Source of the DNA: Theocolax elegans
Lineage: Eukaryota > Arthropoda > Insecta > Hymenoptera > Cerocephalidae
Length of the DNA: 64,000 nt
Direction of reading: 5' to 3'
Assembly: GCA_026168455.1 (NCBI GenBank)
Contig: CM047427.1
Location: forward strand, 85,404,670-85,468,669
The notes under the pieces were generated by a model. The model had not been told where the DNA came from and did not search any database. It saw only the letters and a program-made list of their open reading frames with translations. Of this stretch, positions 35,413 to 48,783 are shown in pieces (within the stretch, counting starts at the first letter, position 1; each line of letters begins with the position of its first letter). Made by a program: the position numbers and the translations under genes.

Positions 35413-38400
35413 TTACTGAAGGCATACGCTTGGCTTTTCGTTGCCTGGTATCAGTTGACAGATGACGTTACTGAAGTTACGGAAGGCTTCCGATTTTTTC
35501 TCCTGAAAGCAGGGGGAAAATTTATCAATTATTTTTATATCGTTCTTGAAGAACGGATCAACTATTGTATATAATTGTAAATATTGTATAATTTAAGATT
35601 TTTTATATATATTATTGTTTGATATATATATATTGAGACGTATAGTTGAGAGATGAGATACTTGTATAAGTATAGTTATGAATTTACAGATTTATATAAT
35701 TCTTTTTTGCAAACCAAATGTGATTATTAATAAATTTTTATGATAATCTTTACATCATGTGTTTTTATTTCTAGTTTTAAGAATCTATTATTGCCATCCT
35801 GTTTTACGATAGTGTAAACATTCATTTTTCTCACAAATGCATATTTTTAGTTTTAATAATTTTTTTTTAATACTCAAGTCTATTTTATTTTTTTCTTCTT
35901 GAAAGATTTATTAAACTTTAATTGCTTCAATTACCATGATTTTGCATGTATTGTAGTACACTATTGAATTGATTTCAATAAAAAGTTACCTTGTTAGGTG
36001 AGTAATCCACATGTATAAATGAAAATTTAATTATCAATATCTGCGATAAAGAAACTTGTAAATCTTGTTCAAAACGTTTCCAATTACAAATATTAAATCT
36101 TGAGTTGTAAAGAAAAAAATCTTTCTCTCGTATTTTAAACTTTTTTTTTATAAATTATAAATTAAATATCAATTAATCAATATTGTCTACCGTTATACGA
36201 TAATTAAAATTTTAAAATAATATCTTACACAGAAAAGACTAAAAGTATAAATAGAAAAAAGTCCATAAATTCTCGAGTCGACCTAAAACAATCAATCTAA
36301 AAAAGAAAAAGCGTGACTTACTCCATTGATGACGATGGATGGAACGAAACTCAATGGGGACTCGAAAGCCTTCGTCCTCTCTCCATTTCTAATGAGTAAA
36401 TCATCGCCAGTCTTGCTCCTCTCGCACCTTGCGATACGTTGAAGTGCTTCGGATCCCAATCCATTCCTTTCGGCGCACTAAACGTAAATAATTGGATAAA
36501 TAGGTTACGGGTGAACAAAAAAATGTAACTTTGTTTAGAGCAGATTTGATGCATGAGTAACGTTGCGGAAAAGGAGATTATTTTAAACGCGGGATGAGTT
36601 GAAAGACCGCTAATCTTATAAAATATTAATTTCGATCTAGTAGCTATAAATTAATAGGGGTCTATATCTAGTCATTATGTTTAAAATAATAAATCAATAA
36701 ACGTTAGAAAAAATCGTATAATATAGTTTAGAATGTATGGATGAACCCGATAAATTGACTATAAAAAAAATAATTCATAAATTATACATTTGAAAATCTT
36801 TGATACATTTTTTTTAAAAATCATTTTTCTTAATTATAAAAAACAAAAAAATGCTTATTTTTAATGATTACGATTTTTATAAGTTACAGTGTAAAAAATT
36901 AATTAAAATACGTAAATATTTTGTTGCTGATACACCTGTATATATAATTTTAACATAGTAATTGACGTACGTAATTTAAGCAAAAACATATACTTAATTT
37001 TTCGTGTGTATGACTTAACGTTTGCACATTTTTAACGATTAGATATTAAAATTAAATTTAAAACAAGATTTTTCACGTATTTAACGAAAAGTCAAAAATG
37101 TACGTACTGCATTCTAAATTCTAAAGATATATTTATTTACATTTTTGAGTGACGGAATAAAAACTCCCCGAGAACCTTAAAATTTAATGAATCGTACAAA
37201 AAATTATAATTTATCGTATACGTAATTATGAATTTGAAGTCCACGCGTATTCGTTCGTTTAATATTTAAACAAATGTTTCTTTACTCGCAAATGAAATAA
37301 ACATGATAAGTTCCATGAAATTGTGTGACGGATGTAATCTAATAAATATTAATAAAAATATCCCTATTTTTTTCAATGTCAAATGACACTCGATCAATAA
37401 CTATCCCGGATTGTATAGAATTACATATATAAGTAAATCGGCCAAGAGAAAAATATATATATATGAAAAATTCAGATAAATAATTAGCGGCGTATACCTG
37501 CACACTCACGGATATTCGTAACAAAGAAATTGAGATAAACGTAAGTACGCCAAAATTATATGAATGAGAATAATAATATTCTTGGACGCGCCAACAACAA
37601 TGCAGGTGTGCGTGTACAACAGTATATTTGTATTGCGCAAAAGTGATATGCTAATCGTGAGTAAGAAAAGAAAAAGTTACCAGAGGTACGGCACTCGCAG
37701 GATTGCGACTACCCATGACGCAAGCAACGAGGTCGATCTGTTTCTGTTGTTGATCCTCGGTTTTAACGTTTTGCTCGATCTCGCTTAGGGCGCAAGCTTG
37801 AGCTCGGTTGCCTTCGCATTCGTTTGGCCCGTGCTGGCAGGTGAATTCCGTAGGCCGGTTCTCCTCGCCTCGAATCCACTATTAATTACAATTTCGTCAT
37901 TATACATCCACTTACTATATCTAATATACTCATTTTTACCAATTTTTTATTTCGCTTACCACGTACTGGACAATTTTTTTTTTTACTCTAACGAAAGACA
38001 TTTATTTATTATTTTCGAGAAATACTTTGATTTAACTGTAATTCGAGTAACAATTTCAAGCAAATTATTTTGTCCTTTGCGCGTCTATATGTAATTTCAA
38101 TGTTCCATTATTACATTACCATACGCATCGCTATATGACCAATTATTATTAAAAAAAATTGCATTCTACAAATGATTTTGAAATACTTGAATCTCCTTAT
38201 AATGCGACGTTGAATCGAGGTATATGTGGTACACGAAGCAATAACAACCTTATAAGTATACCCGAAGAGAAATTTTATATAGGAAAATTTACCTCTTCCG
38301 TACGTTTATTTTTAGAAAATAAATTGCTGTAATTGTGGTGGTTATTACCCAAGTGCTTATACCACTGTATAGCTAAAATCTTATTTTTTTATCTTATGCG

Positions 38401-40230
38401 GGCTTAAACAGTTACATAAATAAATCTAAATAAATTTTGCTCGACTGCAAAAAATATAATTTTTCATTTTAATTTAACTTCCTATTTTTGCTCAATGTAC
38501 TCACGGTTTCTTTTTAAACTATCCTTATATGCGTATATATTAAAATATATTGCGAGAAAATAAAAAAATGTAAGAAAAAATAGTACTAAATTTATGTTAA
38601 TGAGTACACAGAAATATCTATGTAATTCTTTTAACAAATATATATGAAGTACTGATTGTAATCTACACTTAGAGTCACAAAAACACAAAAAATAATTTAA
38701 AACAAAACGCATCCTGTAATTACATTTAAAAAAAAGGTGTTACCGCATAATTATTTTTAATAAATTGAGTAAAATTTTATTTTTTTATCTCAACAGAAAT
38801 CATAATCGTTGAAATAAATTGAAAATTTTTTCCTCCTTAAAAGGCTTGATTAATTAAAATTCAAAATAAACAAACGATCAATGAAACTGAATCTCATTAA
38901 ATATACCGATTCTTCGCAATAAAAATGTAAATAAGAATATATTATAATCAATGTATACGCATCATCAATTAAAAATATCTACATACCGAGGCTTTACCGA
39001 ACGGGATCAAATTGACATTAAGGTAATCTTTGAAATTCTTGTAATTTGGTCCCAATTCACGTGTGATGAAGTAGATACTGTCCGGGCAAAGAGACTCATA
39101 GTAGACATCGAGATTGATCGTAGTTTTTCCAGATACCTATAAAGTTAAACGTAATCGTTTATATATTTACAACGAGAATAGGAAATTCAGTTTAACGAGT
39201 ACAAAGGACAGTCTGATTCGTTAAGCTGTTTTTGTTTATTCACGTATAGAGATGATGTATAATGTACCAGTAATATACAAATCTATAGATTTGTAAATCC
39301 TAAAAAAAAGAATTATTAGAATAAAATTAATTTTATTCTAATAATTCTTTTTTTTAGGATTTATTTTGATACGTTTCAATCGTTACATAAATTATTTAAT
39401 TAAAATAAATATTTGAAAATATTCAATCCTTAGCCAGTGTAAGTTACGATAAATAGTTGAGTTTATCAAGGTCGATTATCGCAACTAAGAACTTGATAAT
39501 TTTCGCAAAAAGTTCAGACATTATATATATTAGGATGCTACTGTATACACCAAAGTTTTATCAGTGTACTAAATCTTGTATCTCATTCTATTATTTTTTT
39601 TTCTATAATTGATAGTGGTTAATATTGAAATTTTGAATAACAAGTATTAAAACAATCTCAAGACTTACCGTGCGTTGTAAAAAAAATAATTATCAATTTT
39701 TAAAAGATACGTATCAATCCCATGTGAAGTATGCCTACAATAAGTTATTTCCTTACAGTTGTTCAAGAAAAAACAATAATCATTAATAATAAAAGATAAT
39801 ATAAATTTTATTATAACAATTTTATCTGTAATAAATAATGTTTTATTTGAACAATGCATTAAAAAATTAATATAAAATATAAAGTATAAATATCAATGTA
39901 GACTAGACATTTCACGTATAGAATTATTATGATAAAAAAAAACTATCATACGTGATAACTCCTACGCGATACTACAGTTTATATCCCATTCACTGTGACC
40001 GCATTTTAAAATGCATATAAATATTAAATCGATGTAGGCATTAATATAGTTTTAATGAGAAAATAAACCGACAATTCGACGAGTCTAATATGAAAAATAA
40101 AACTCACAGTGAATTAAAAATTATTCTATAATGTTGAATAAAAATGTATAAAATATACCTGAACAGCACCAAGACAGCCAAGAACAACAAGGGCCACGAA
40201 GGCAATCGGTAAATCGGAGCTGCGTCTCAT
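35413..40230 (-). CDS. GILT: GILT-like lysosomal thiol reductase, 221 aa
   Basis: Exons in transcript order: 40230-40159, 39136-38987, 37878-37681, 36477-36322 and 35502-35413 (stop). All introns are phase 0 with GT-AG ends. Residues 1-24 are a signal peptide (MRRSS then a hydrophobic core). NLDVYYESLCPDSIYF carries the redox site, and CQHGPNECEGNRAQAC matches the GILT signature CQHGxxECxxNxxxxC exactly. The later VPSIVING and the C-terminal Cys pair also fit. GILT proteins reduce disulfides of proteins in lysosomes and have immune roles in insects. Here the CXXC site is CPDS, so the resolving cysteine is absent. A start further upstream in the same frame (40347) would add residues before the signal peptide and is less likely. 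Confidence 0.93.
39276..39362. repeat. Perfect 68-bp palindrome next to a 20-bp palindrome (GILT intron 1)
   Basis: 39295-39328 and 39329-39362 are exact reverse complements with no spacer (arms begin AAATCCTAAAAAAAAG). Directly before it, 39276-39295 is a perfect 20-base palindrome, TACAAATCTATAGATTTGTA. Possibly a foldback element or a hairpin; function unknown. Confidence 0.9.
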
Positions 40231-40349
40231 TTTCTTGGATAAGTACCTCACGATCCGGTTGCCGCAAATCGAGTGACCGACGGTTCGAAAAATCATGAAG
40301 TGGGGAATCGGTATACTACGGGAGACCGATAAACTCTCCCACCTCAACT

Positions 40350-41585
40350 CCGAAAAACGAGAGGCTCTTGGGTATTTCTTTTTTTTTTCTCTATATTATT
40401 ATTATCTGGCTTCTAGCGGTTTTAGTTACTGTGGAAAGTTTTCGATATTTTTTTTTATTTTTCCTTCGGTATAGTACAACTGTTCAATCATGTAGCGAGG
40501 GAAATTCGATGGTTATATAGATTTATTATTCAGTCAATAGGAATTATTGAATGTTTGATCGTTATTTTTTTATGAAGAACTTTCACTCACTTTTGGTGAA
40601 TATTTTATTCCATACATTTTTCAGATTTAAGCTATTCGAGTTACCACTTCATATTATTATTGTATATGTTAATGTTATAAAAATAATAATTTAACTATTG
40701 AAACTTTGTTATTAGCTTAACCTTTTGCGTTGAAAATTTAACTTAAATAAAATTCATTATAATTCTTCATTTGTTTTGAGTGACATTTTTAAGATAAGCT
40801 TGTGTTATATATTTTTAATTAAAATATTATAGTGTACAAAATTTATATTTGAATATACAAAATTAATTACTTAAATACATAATTTTGCCATTATGTATAT
40901 CAAAATTTATTCAATTTAATTAATAAATTCATGTAAAATATTAACTTAAATTGTTTTGACACGAACAATATCTGCCTAATTTAAAATTTTAATTACTTCT
41001 GTATATCTTGTTAAGGAATATTTTTGAATTTTCAAATTATATCTTGTTATTTTATTACAAATATTCTTTATTTAAACATATGTATTATAAGTAAATAAAA
41101 TAATTTTTTTCCAACTCTTTTTCACTTAATTAATTAATTAAACATGAATAATAAATTTATAGTACTAACAAGGAAATAAAATAAGGATCCACAAATGACT
41201 AATTCTCTAATGACTTGATTATATAATTTAGGAAGGTAAAATTTTGAGCCTTATTTAGTAATATCTACAGACCCAATGGTGGAGGTCATATAGAAATCGA
41301 CTCAGGCTAAACCAAACATTTACACATCATGAGTGACAAAATAATTGTACACATATTTGCTTCCATAATTGAAGTAAAGCGTAGAATTGGTATCTACTTA
41401 TTTTGGCATTTATTCCAGTCTTGGTTGTCTTTCACTATTATGCAAAACTATAATAAACTTTTATTCAATCTAATTTTATGAAGTATTAAGTTATTGTGAT
41501 AAAAATTAACAAGACAAATCGAACAATCGATAGAAAAACAATCTATTTACAATAAATATCTTACAAAATAATTTAATGAATTTTT
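40350..41585. other. Spacer between GILT and COA7
   Basis: Contains the GILT promoter (immediately upstream of 40350 on the minus strand) and the COA7 3' end. The rest is plain A+T-rich sequence; a small mixed-composition patch at 41260-41340 has no reading frame of note. Confidence 0.5.
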
Positions 41586-42719
41586 TCATTCTGGCGTTAT
41601 ATTATCACCAAACTTTATTTCCCGATTCTTTGGTTTACCTCTAAGTCTAGCTTCTTGCAAATCCTGTGCTCGTTGTCTATAAGTTTCAGCGAGCTCCATA
41701 TTCTTCTCCGTTCCATCACCAGATTTAAGCATGTGTGAAACATTTGCACATGCATAAGGATTTCCAGTATCGCATGCAATTAAAGCAGCTTTATAGGCTT
41801 TTGGATAGTCTTTCTCTATTATGTCCTTGATGCCTGTAAAGTAAATACTGGCAAGAAAATGACAAGCTTTGTCAGATTCAAACTGATGACAGGCCTTGTC
41901 TAGCATTTTTACACCATCTTTTATAATGTTACTTTTATCTTTCTTGTGCAAAGGAGAAGCACCAACGGCTACAATGCCTGCATTTGTACAACCAATTTTA
42001 TCATTAAGTTCGCATCCTTTCTTCAAATACTCAAATGCTTCAACAAGGTTTCGTTCACAGCCTTTACCTTTAAAATAAATAGTGATTGTTGTATTAACCA
42101 GATTCTTTGCTTACAGAAAAATGTATAGAATTTATTAGTAAATAATAATAAACATTTTGCAATAAAATAAAATTAAATGAAACATTTTTCTAAATTATTT
42201 GATAGTTTATACTTTGTTTATAATGATTGACAATGACTTAAAAACTTGAATTTAATAGTGATATAAAGTTAACTTTAGTCAATTAATATTACAAATAGAT
42301 TTGAATGATAGTTTAATGTACACACTGGAAGAAATCTATGTTTCGCCAGTAGCTGGCGACATCTGCACAGAATGAAAACATTGTAAACTTCTTACCTTCG
42401 TAGATGTAACCTCCAATTTTAGCGCAACTCCTGGGATAACTAAAATTATCACAATTATTCTTATAAATGTCACCTGCTTTTTTATAATCTCTATCAATCG
42501 CTTCAAAATAATCTCCTAATAAGTGACATGCTAAAATATGAAAATAAAATCTTAAGATAGCAATTTAAGGTCTCCTATTTTGTCGTGTGGTAGGTTATAT
42601 CGTTATACTTACTCACCTTCAGGGCTTTTCTCACTGTAACATCCGAAATTATATTCGACGAAAATGTTATTTAAATATTCTTTAACGTCCTTTGCCTCTT
42701 TTAAATTATATGCGGCCAT
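41586..42719 (-). CDS. COA7: Cytochrome c oxidase assembly factor 7 (Sel1-repeat protein), 239 aa
   Basis: Exons 42719-42617, 42530-42396 and 42067-41586 (stop); 720 nt including the stop, with agreeing phases. The protein is a string of Sel1-like repeats with regularly spaced cysteines: ACHLLGDYFEAIDRDYKKAG, SCAKIGGYIYEGKGCERNL, GCTNAGIVAVGASP, ACHFLASIYFTGI and YACANVSHMLKSGDG. This matches the COA7 (RESA1/SELRC1) family in order, Cys spacing and length (human 231 aa). COA7 acts in the mitochondrial intermembrane space and supports assembly of complex IV; its cysteines form disulfides between the helices of each repeat. No mitochondrial presequence is visible, as expected for this import route. 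The start is the only sensible ATG of the first exon. Intron 2 is 328 bp. Confidence 0.93.
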
Positions 42720-43471
42720 TACGACAATTTAGAATTCGAAATACTCGATTTGAAAATGGATCACTAGTTTGCTTTATATATGCACATTGCAGACGGACGT
42801 TTGCACGACCCATTGCCCATTGGCCGGTTTGGTTTTGTTACCGACAGCGGCTATGCATTATTTCAACATATTCTCACCGATTTGGCGGCAATTTTAAAGT
42901 TGATAATCCCATCGTGTACACTTTTATTTTCTTTTAAAATTTATCATACTCAACGCAAAGTTTATGCATATTATTTTCAGAATAAAATACACAATATAAA
43001 TATAAATTTTAATTATAATTAATAAGTTATTGTGTCGAACATTTGATTGATAATTTATATTACATCTACATCGTGAAGGAAATCCGCACATTACATTTTC
43101 TCGGTTGATCCAATAAATTTTTCTATTAATTTTAAAATTACCGCAATATAAGTATAATAAATATCATTGTAAACTATAGACATTACATTTCATTATAGGT
43201 AATATGTGAATTGAACTATCGGTCAGATAGACCGTAATTGCGAAACAAATGACGGTCATACAATTACAAGTTGACCCGCGACGGCCGCGACGAGGCGCTA
43301 ACTGGCGCGCAAACCCAACCCCCGGATTCGAGGGCGCAAGTCCGAAGAGGGTGAAAATTCCCCGGTGAGACGTCAGTCCAAGTGCCGCCGTCGTTCTCTG
43401 CGATTTTCACGCGGTCTCGGAAATTATTATTTAGTTTCAATGCCGAACGACAACAGACTATTTACAACGAG
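42720..43471. promoter_or_regulatory. Divergent promoter between COA7 and the kinesin leader
   Basis: On the COA7 side a CCAAT box on the minus strand lies at about 42815-42825. On the other side a CpG-rich block at 43265-43420 includes an ACGTCA half site and leads into a probable leader exon that ends at 43471 (ACGAG then GTGAGT). Assignment of that exon to the kinesin rests on strand and order. Confidence 0.5.
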
Positions 43472-44500
43472 GTGAGTTTATCTCAAAACACTTTTATTTC
43501 TGCTCATTTTCTGATCTTTATTCCCGCAGTTTATCGGTAAATACAGTGGTATTATCATTTATATAGAGTAGGGTAAATTTTGAGTATACTACCTGTAGCT
43601 TGGACAACACGTCATCGTGTATATGCAACAGTGAATCGGAACGCTCGCTCGTACTACATTAATCGTGTATCGAGCGATTTGATGTATACGCGTGTGAAAA
43701 ATTGTGTATGTCACGTGTGCGAATGCTTCTTTTTTTTAGGTCGAACTTTATAGTTTTTAATTATTTTTTACTTTCGCGTACGTACGTCTTTATGAAATTT
43801 TTATTAAGTTAAACGTTTTTGACAAAATTTTGTATAGTTTCATATACATTATACTGATAATTGTGTGTACCGAAAAAATTTAGTAATTTTAATTAATAAT
43901 TTATTTGCACAAATTTAACAATATATATTGAACTGACGTAAATAAATAAATTTATAGTTTTTAACAAAATTAACTTAATTTTATTGCATTTCTTCTGAGT
44001 AGTATCATAATTTGTTTTATGTCGTGTAGCAGTTAAAAGTTATAAATTGTATTTCATCAAATATAATAATAAATTAAAATCTATTCAATTTCCTATAGTG
44101 TACGCAAAAAATTGAACAAATTTTTAATTTTCTCTTACATAATATATTTGCAATGAGAGCGACAGAGAAACAGTGAGAAGTAAGTTAATCGATTGTTTAA
44201 AAATATTGTTTGACCACTTTCTGGTATGAAACTATAATGTTGAGACATCCAGAAATGTGGTAACAAATGTCAAGTGAAAGACTAATTTTTTGTGGAAACG
44301 ATCGATCGATTATTTTCACTTATAATCAATTCGAGTGTAAACAAATCCATAAAATCATTCGTTTTTTTAAATAAATATTGTTTCGAACGTATATAATGTT
44401 GGTCATTTACAAAATTCAATATCTTATCTTTTTACTTTAATATATAGATATATTAAAGTTATATTTCTACGAAGACAGTGTCTTTTAAAAGTTTTTGCAA

Positions 44501-44560
44501 AATGTACAATTATAAACAATTGTACAATTATAAACATTTAACAAATGTACAATTATAAAG
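44501..44560. repeat. Short tandem repeat in the kinesin leader intron
   Basis: TGTACAATTATAAA occurs three times within 58 bases, with spacers of different length. Confidence 0.75.
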
Positions 44561-47500
44561 AAATTTTACGTTTCATTTATTTATTCAACGATTGTAGAAG
44601 GATTGAATATTGCGTACAGTAATGTTCAAAAGAGATTTGTTACAAAATAAAATTGTTTATTTATCATTCTACCAGTGAGTAACTAGAATATTTTGCGATA
44701 TAAAAAATCTAGAATTGGAATACACGAATGACGATACCGATTTTCAGTCGAAAGAAAAACATTTCTCTTTGAAACTAACAAACGTATGCACCGTTACCCC
44801 TAAAAATAAAGAAAAGCTATATGTGTGAACAAATTTTTAGGTCGAGAAAAAAAAAAAGTAAAAAGTACAGTGTAACCGGCACACACATACACAGACATAG
44901 ATAAGTGAATTTCCTATGTGCGACAATGTAACCGGGTCCAATTACACGCGTGTTCCACATTACGAAAGTCGATGAACAAGCTCGAAATCGCCGGGAAAAA
45001 TCGTAACGACCCAATTATCCTGATCTTATAAGGGTCGAGCGACGCGTGAAAATAATAAAACTTGCGTGTCGGCCTTGTACATTATCCAAGAAATATTGGT
45101 GAGTTTATCCACCTATAGTAGGTCAAACTCAAAGGGACACTCGGTCACTCGGTCGTAAGTCTATATAATCTACCCCATCGAATATCGCCGAATCTACATT
45201 ACCTTTTCTTGTTCTGGTGTGTTAATGACATTCCCTTATATTCGGTACTTGATTTTTCAATCGTTCCATTGATTATACCTATATATACACATTTTCGGGA
45301 AAATTTTGTTTAACCGAGTATGTACGTTAGTCACAGTTAAAAATCAATCTTCTGCACAATTAAATTTGTTATTTTACGGACGCGAGATCGTTGATAAGAA
45401 TATACGGTAGCGAATAATTCGAATAATAAATTATTTCTTTGTAAAATTGTCTTTTTCCGAGTATTCGCATATAACATATATTGTTACAAATTACAATGCA
45501 ATACTCACTTTCGTTGGGATGTGTCATGACTTTAATCGTTTTATTGGATACTTATTTTGCGTTACTGAAATTATGGATTGCTGTACGGAGAAATAGGTAT
45601 ATTAAAAATTAATATATTATATTTCAGGCATATATATAGACTATGTTAGAATATAAAAAAACTCATATCATATGTGTTCTAAAATTTTTTGCAATTTGTA
45701 GTAAATTTTTCTATATTTTACTTATAATAATTTTTTGTATTTTTATACATAGCACCTTTATATTAAATAATATAGTGATGATTAATAAAATATCTGTCTC
45801 TATAATTTTATAATAATAAATTATATATTCATTGCGTGTAAGCGAATTCGCTAAGTTAATCAGTTAAATTCATTAAAAATAATATTTATAATTTTGAAAA
45901 TTTTCTTTGATATAAAATATAGATACCATTTACTTAGGTTGCTCGTTTCGTTTATATAAATATCAGATTGAGTAACGTTTTAAACGAAAATTCTAACTCG
46001 AATGCATCATAGATACAACAAAAAAGTATTTCACAACAGCATAAGTATCTAAATTTGTAAATTTTTAAAAAATACAAACTGTACGCATATTTTACAATCG
46101 ATAGTAATTTTGTCATGTCATAAATAATAAAAATATAAGTATAATTTATACCGTTTAAATAAATGAAGCAAAGTAGAAGTTGTACATTAATAAATCCTCG
46201 AATAATCGGTCAGTATTGCGTTCGAAACAGAGCGTAAATTGTTTTATATATATATTTTATTTACGTAAATATTTGTTTAATTGATATACGTAACTAATGC
46301 CATTACGTAAGGTATGATAAAATATCTAGTTTATGAAATATTAAATACTAAAGGAAAAAATATCGAACAAAAAACAATAAACGGACTACCTGCAAGTTCA
46401 ACGCAATCTATATAATTTATATACAATATATAATTAAAGTATATTGTATATATTTATATAGTAGCAAATAACAGATACAGTATATGTCATTGAAGTGTAT
46501 AGTTGAGAGCATAATTTCGTAATAAAATGATACAAAAGAAATAAAAAAAATAATATTAAATAAACAAGGAGTACATTAAAACTAATAATTCGAAACGAAA
46601 CGTTTATTCTACTATTCTTCACTCACTGAAGGAAAAAAATGGTAATACAATTTTTGTTTTGATAAGGCGACCTGACATTAAAATTGAACACTTTTACATT
46701 GGAGACCAAGTTCACATTTATGACTGTCGATACAAAAAATACAAAATAACATTCGTTTGATAGATCAGTATAAAAAAATCGCTAATAAATCGACAATATA
46801 AAAAGTGTAATGACATAGAAATATAAATTACATTCCTATTTAAATTGCAAATGTAAACCATAATCCGAAGATTCATTTGTAGCTATATCGTTGTTACATA
46901 ATCTGTTCTTAATTTTTATTTGTAGTGTTTTTTGATACTTTTTGTATGAACATAATAACAGAATTGAAGAATTTAGAATTTTATAATTAACAATTATACT
47001 CTGTAACAAGATATATATTGCATATGCGATATTTTAAAATGTATCTAAATCTATTTAATCAATCTTATACTTACAATGTTAATTTGGGGCTCGGTGGTTA
47101 TATTTCAATTTAATAGGATAAGAATGTATTTGTGTCGAAAAGTGATTATTATTAAATAGTATAATACATAATGAAAATCTAACTCATTTTAAATTTGTAA
47201 ATAAGTATACATTATTAATTTCTAATTTTTATAATAGAATTCTCCCGATTTCACATATTAAACGTTGAAACAATCTTTCTAAAGATATTCACATTTATAA
47301 ATAAGAGTGGTCATAAGTGTGGTCATCGGGACTCATTTTTCAATAAATAAGTGTTTAGGCATAACTTTCCACGAGCGATCGAATCCCCAATATTCTTTCT
47401 CCAAAAATTCATTTGGTCACGTTACAAAAAAAATTGATGGGTACTAAATATACAAAAAAGAGAAGAAGATGAAGCAGAAGAAGAAATCATTAATCAACTT

Positions 47501-48783
47501 GTATGAGTGGATTATTGAGCAAAATTTTCTGAACGTTTCGACTGGCAGGTTCAAGGTTTCAACAAGGGCCGGGTTATTAAACTCAGGAAAACTCGTGCGG
47601 GCCATGTGGCGACCTTGATACTCGTTCACATGTGTAGGCAACCGTATACATGCATTTTTTACAACCAAAAAATATATATCACGGGTGTAAAAAAATGTCG
47701 AGGAGAAAAAAATTCTAGCGAGAGTAAAAGTTGCCGGTTATGCGTCAAATTTAATTTTTATTTTTTTAAAGAAAAAATTGCCTTTCGTCTATATAATAAA
47801 TCCTTGGTATTATATAAAAGATTCTAATATGTATATAGTAACTGATGATATATAAAGATTAGAAATGTTATTTTTATAAAAAAAATACATTTTAATAAAA
47901 TTAAATTTATATATTTCGTAACGTCTATATATACTAGACGGATATATTAACCCAATTTCGAAAAGAAACTTGATTAGTTAAATTTCAATGTATAAGTTAT
48001 ACATGTATATAAATACCCTGTATTACGAAACGTTGATAGGACAATGAAGATGATGACCGATTACTCATCGTAATAATGTTAACGACGCATAGTTTAGAAA
48101 TATGATTTTTTTTTATCGTCTCTTCTATAAAGTATTTTTATTGACCAATATAATGTATCGCTCGTTCGTTTTGACCGTTTTTTAAATTGGAACCTGTAAG
48201 TGCGAGCATTTACAAACGCGGTATTTATACGACCCTATATACCTATGCGGTGAATTTAACGAGTGGTCGAAATAAGATTTCAGAAATGAGGGTTTATTTG
48301 CTTTTAAATAAAACGGTTTCGGTTTAGTTAGTAAGAAGCACTTGATATTAATAAATAAAAAGTTTACTCTATTATATTATGTATTATCTATATAAAAGAA
48401 AAAAGATTGATACACGCGCGATGACGATTTTAGCGAATTAAAATTTAATGCGAATAACACCAAAACTATTTAAATAATCATAATATTCAATTAACTTATG
48501 ACCCAACTCTTATAAGTAAATAAAAATATACTCCAGTACAATATAATTAAACATTTGATTTTCAAAAGTCAACGCACTTTCTAATGAACTAATATACGCT
48601 CATGCGTTTACTCGAATGACGCAATCATTTTTATCGATTTTTATTCAAAAATTACAATCATACGTGTTCAAATTGTACAGTGGTATTTCGTCTTTTTTAA
48701 CATTCACGACGATTAATATATCTCTATTTAAAAAAAAAGAATTCTTTGGTGTCGTAAAATGTTAATGACGATTTTTTTTGCAG

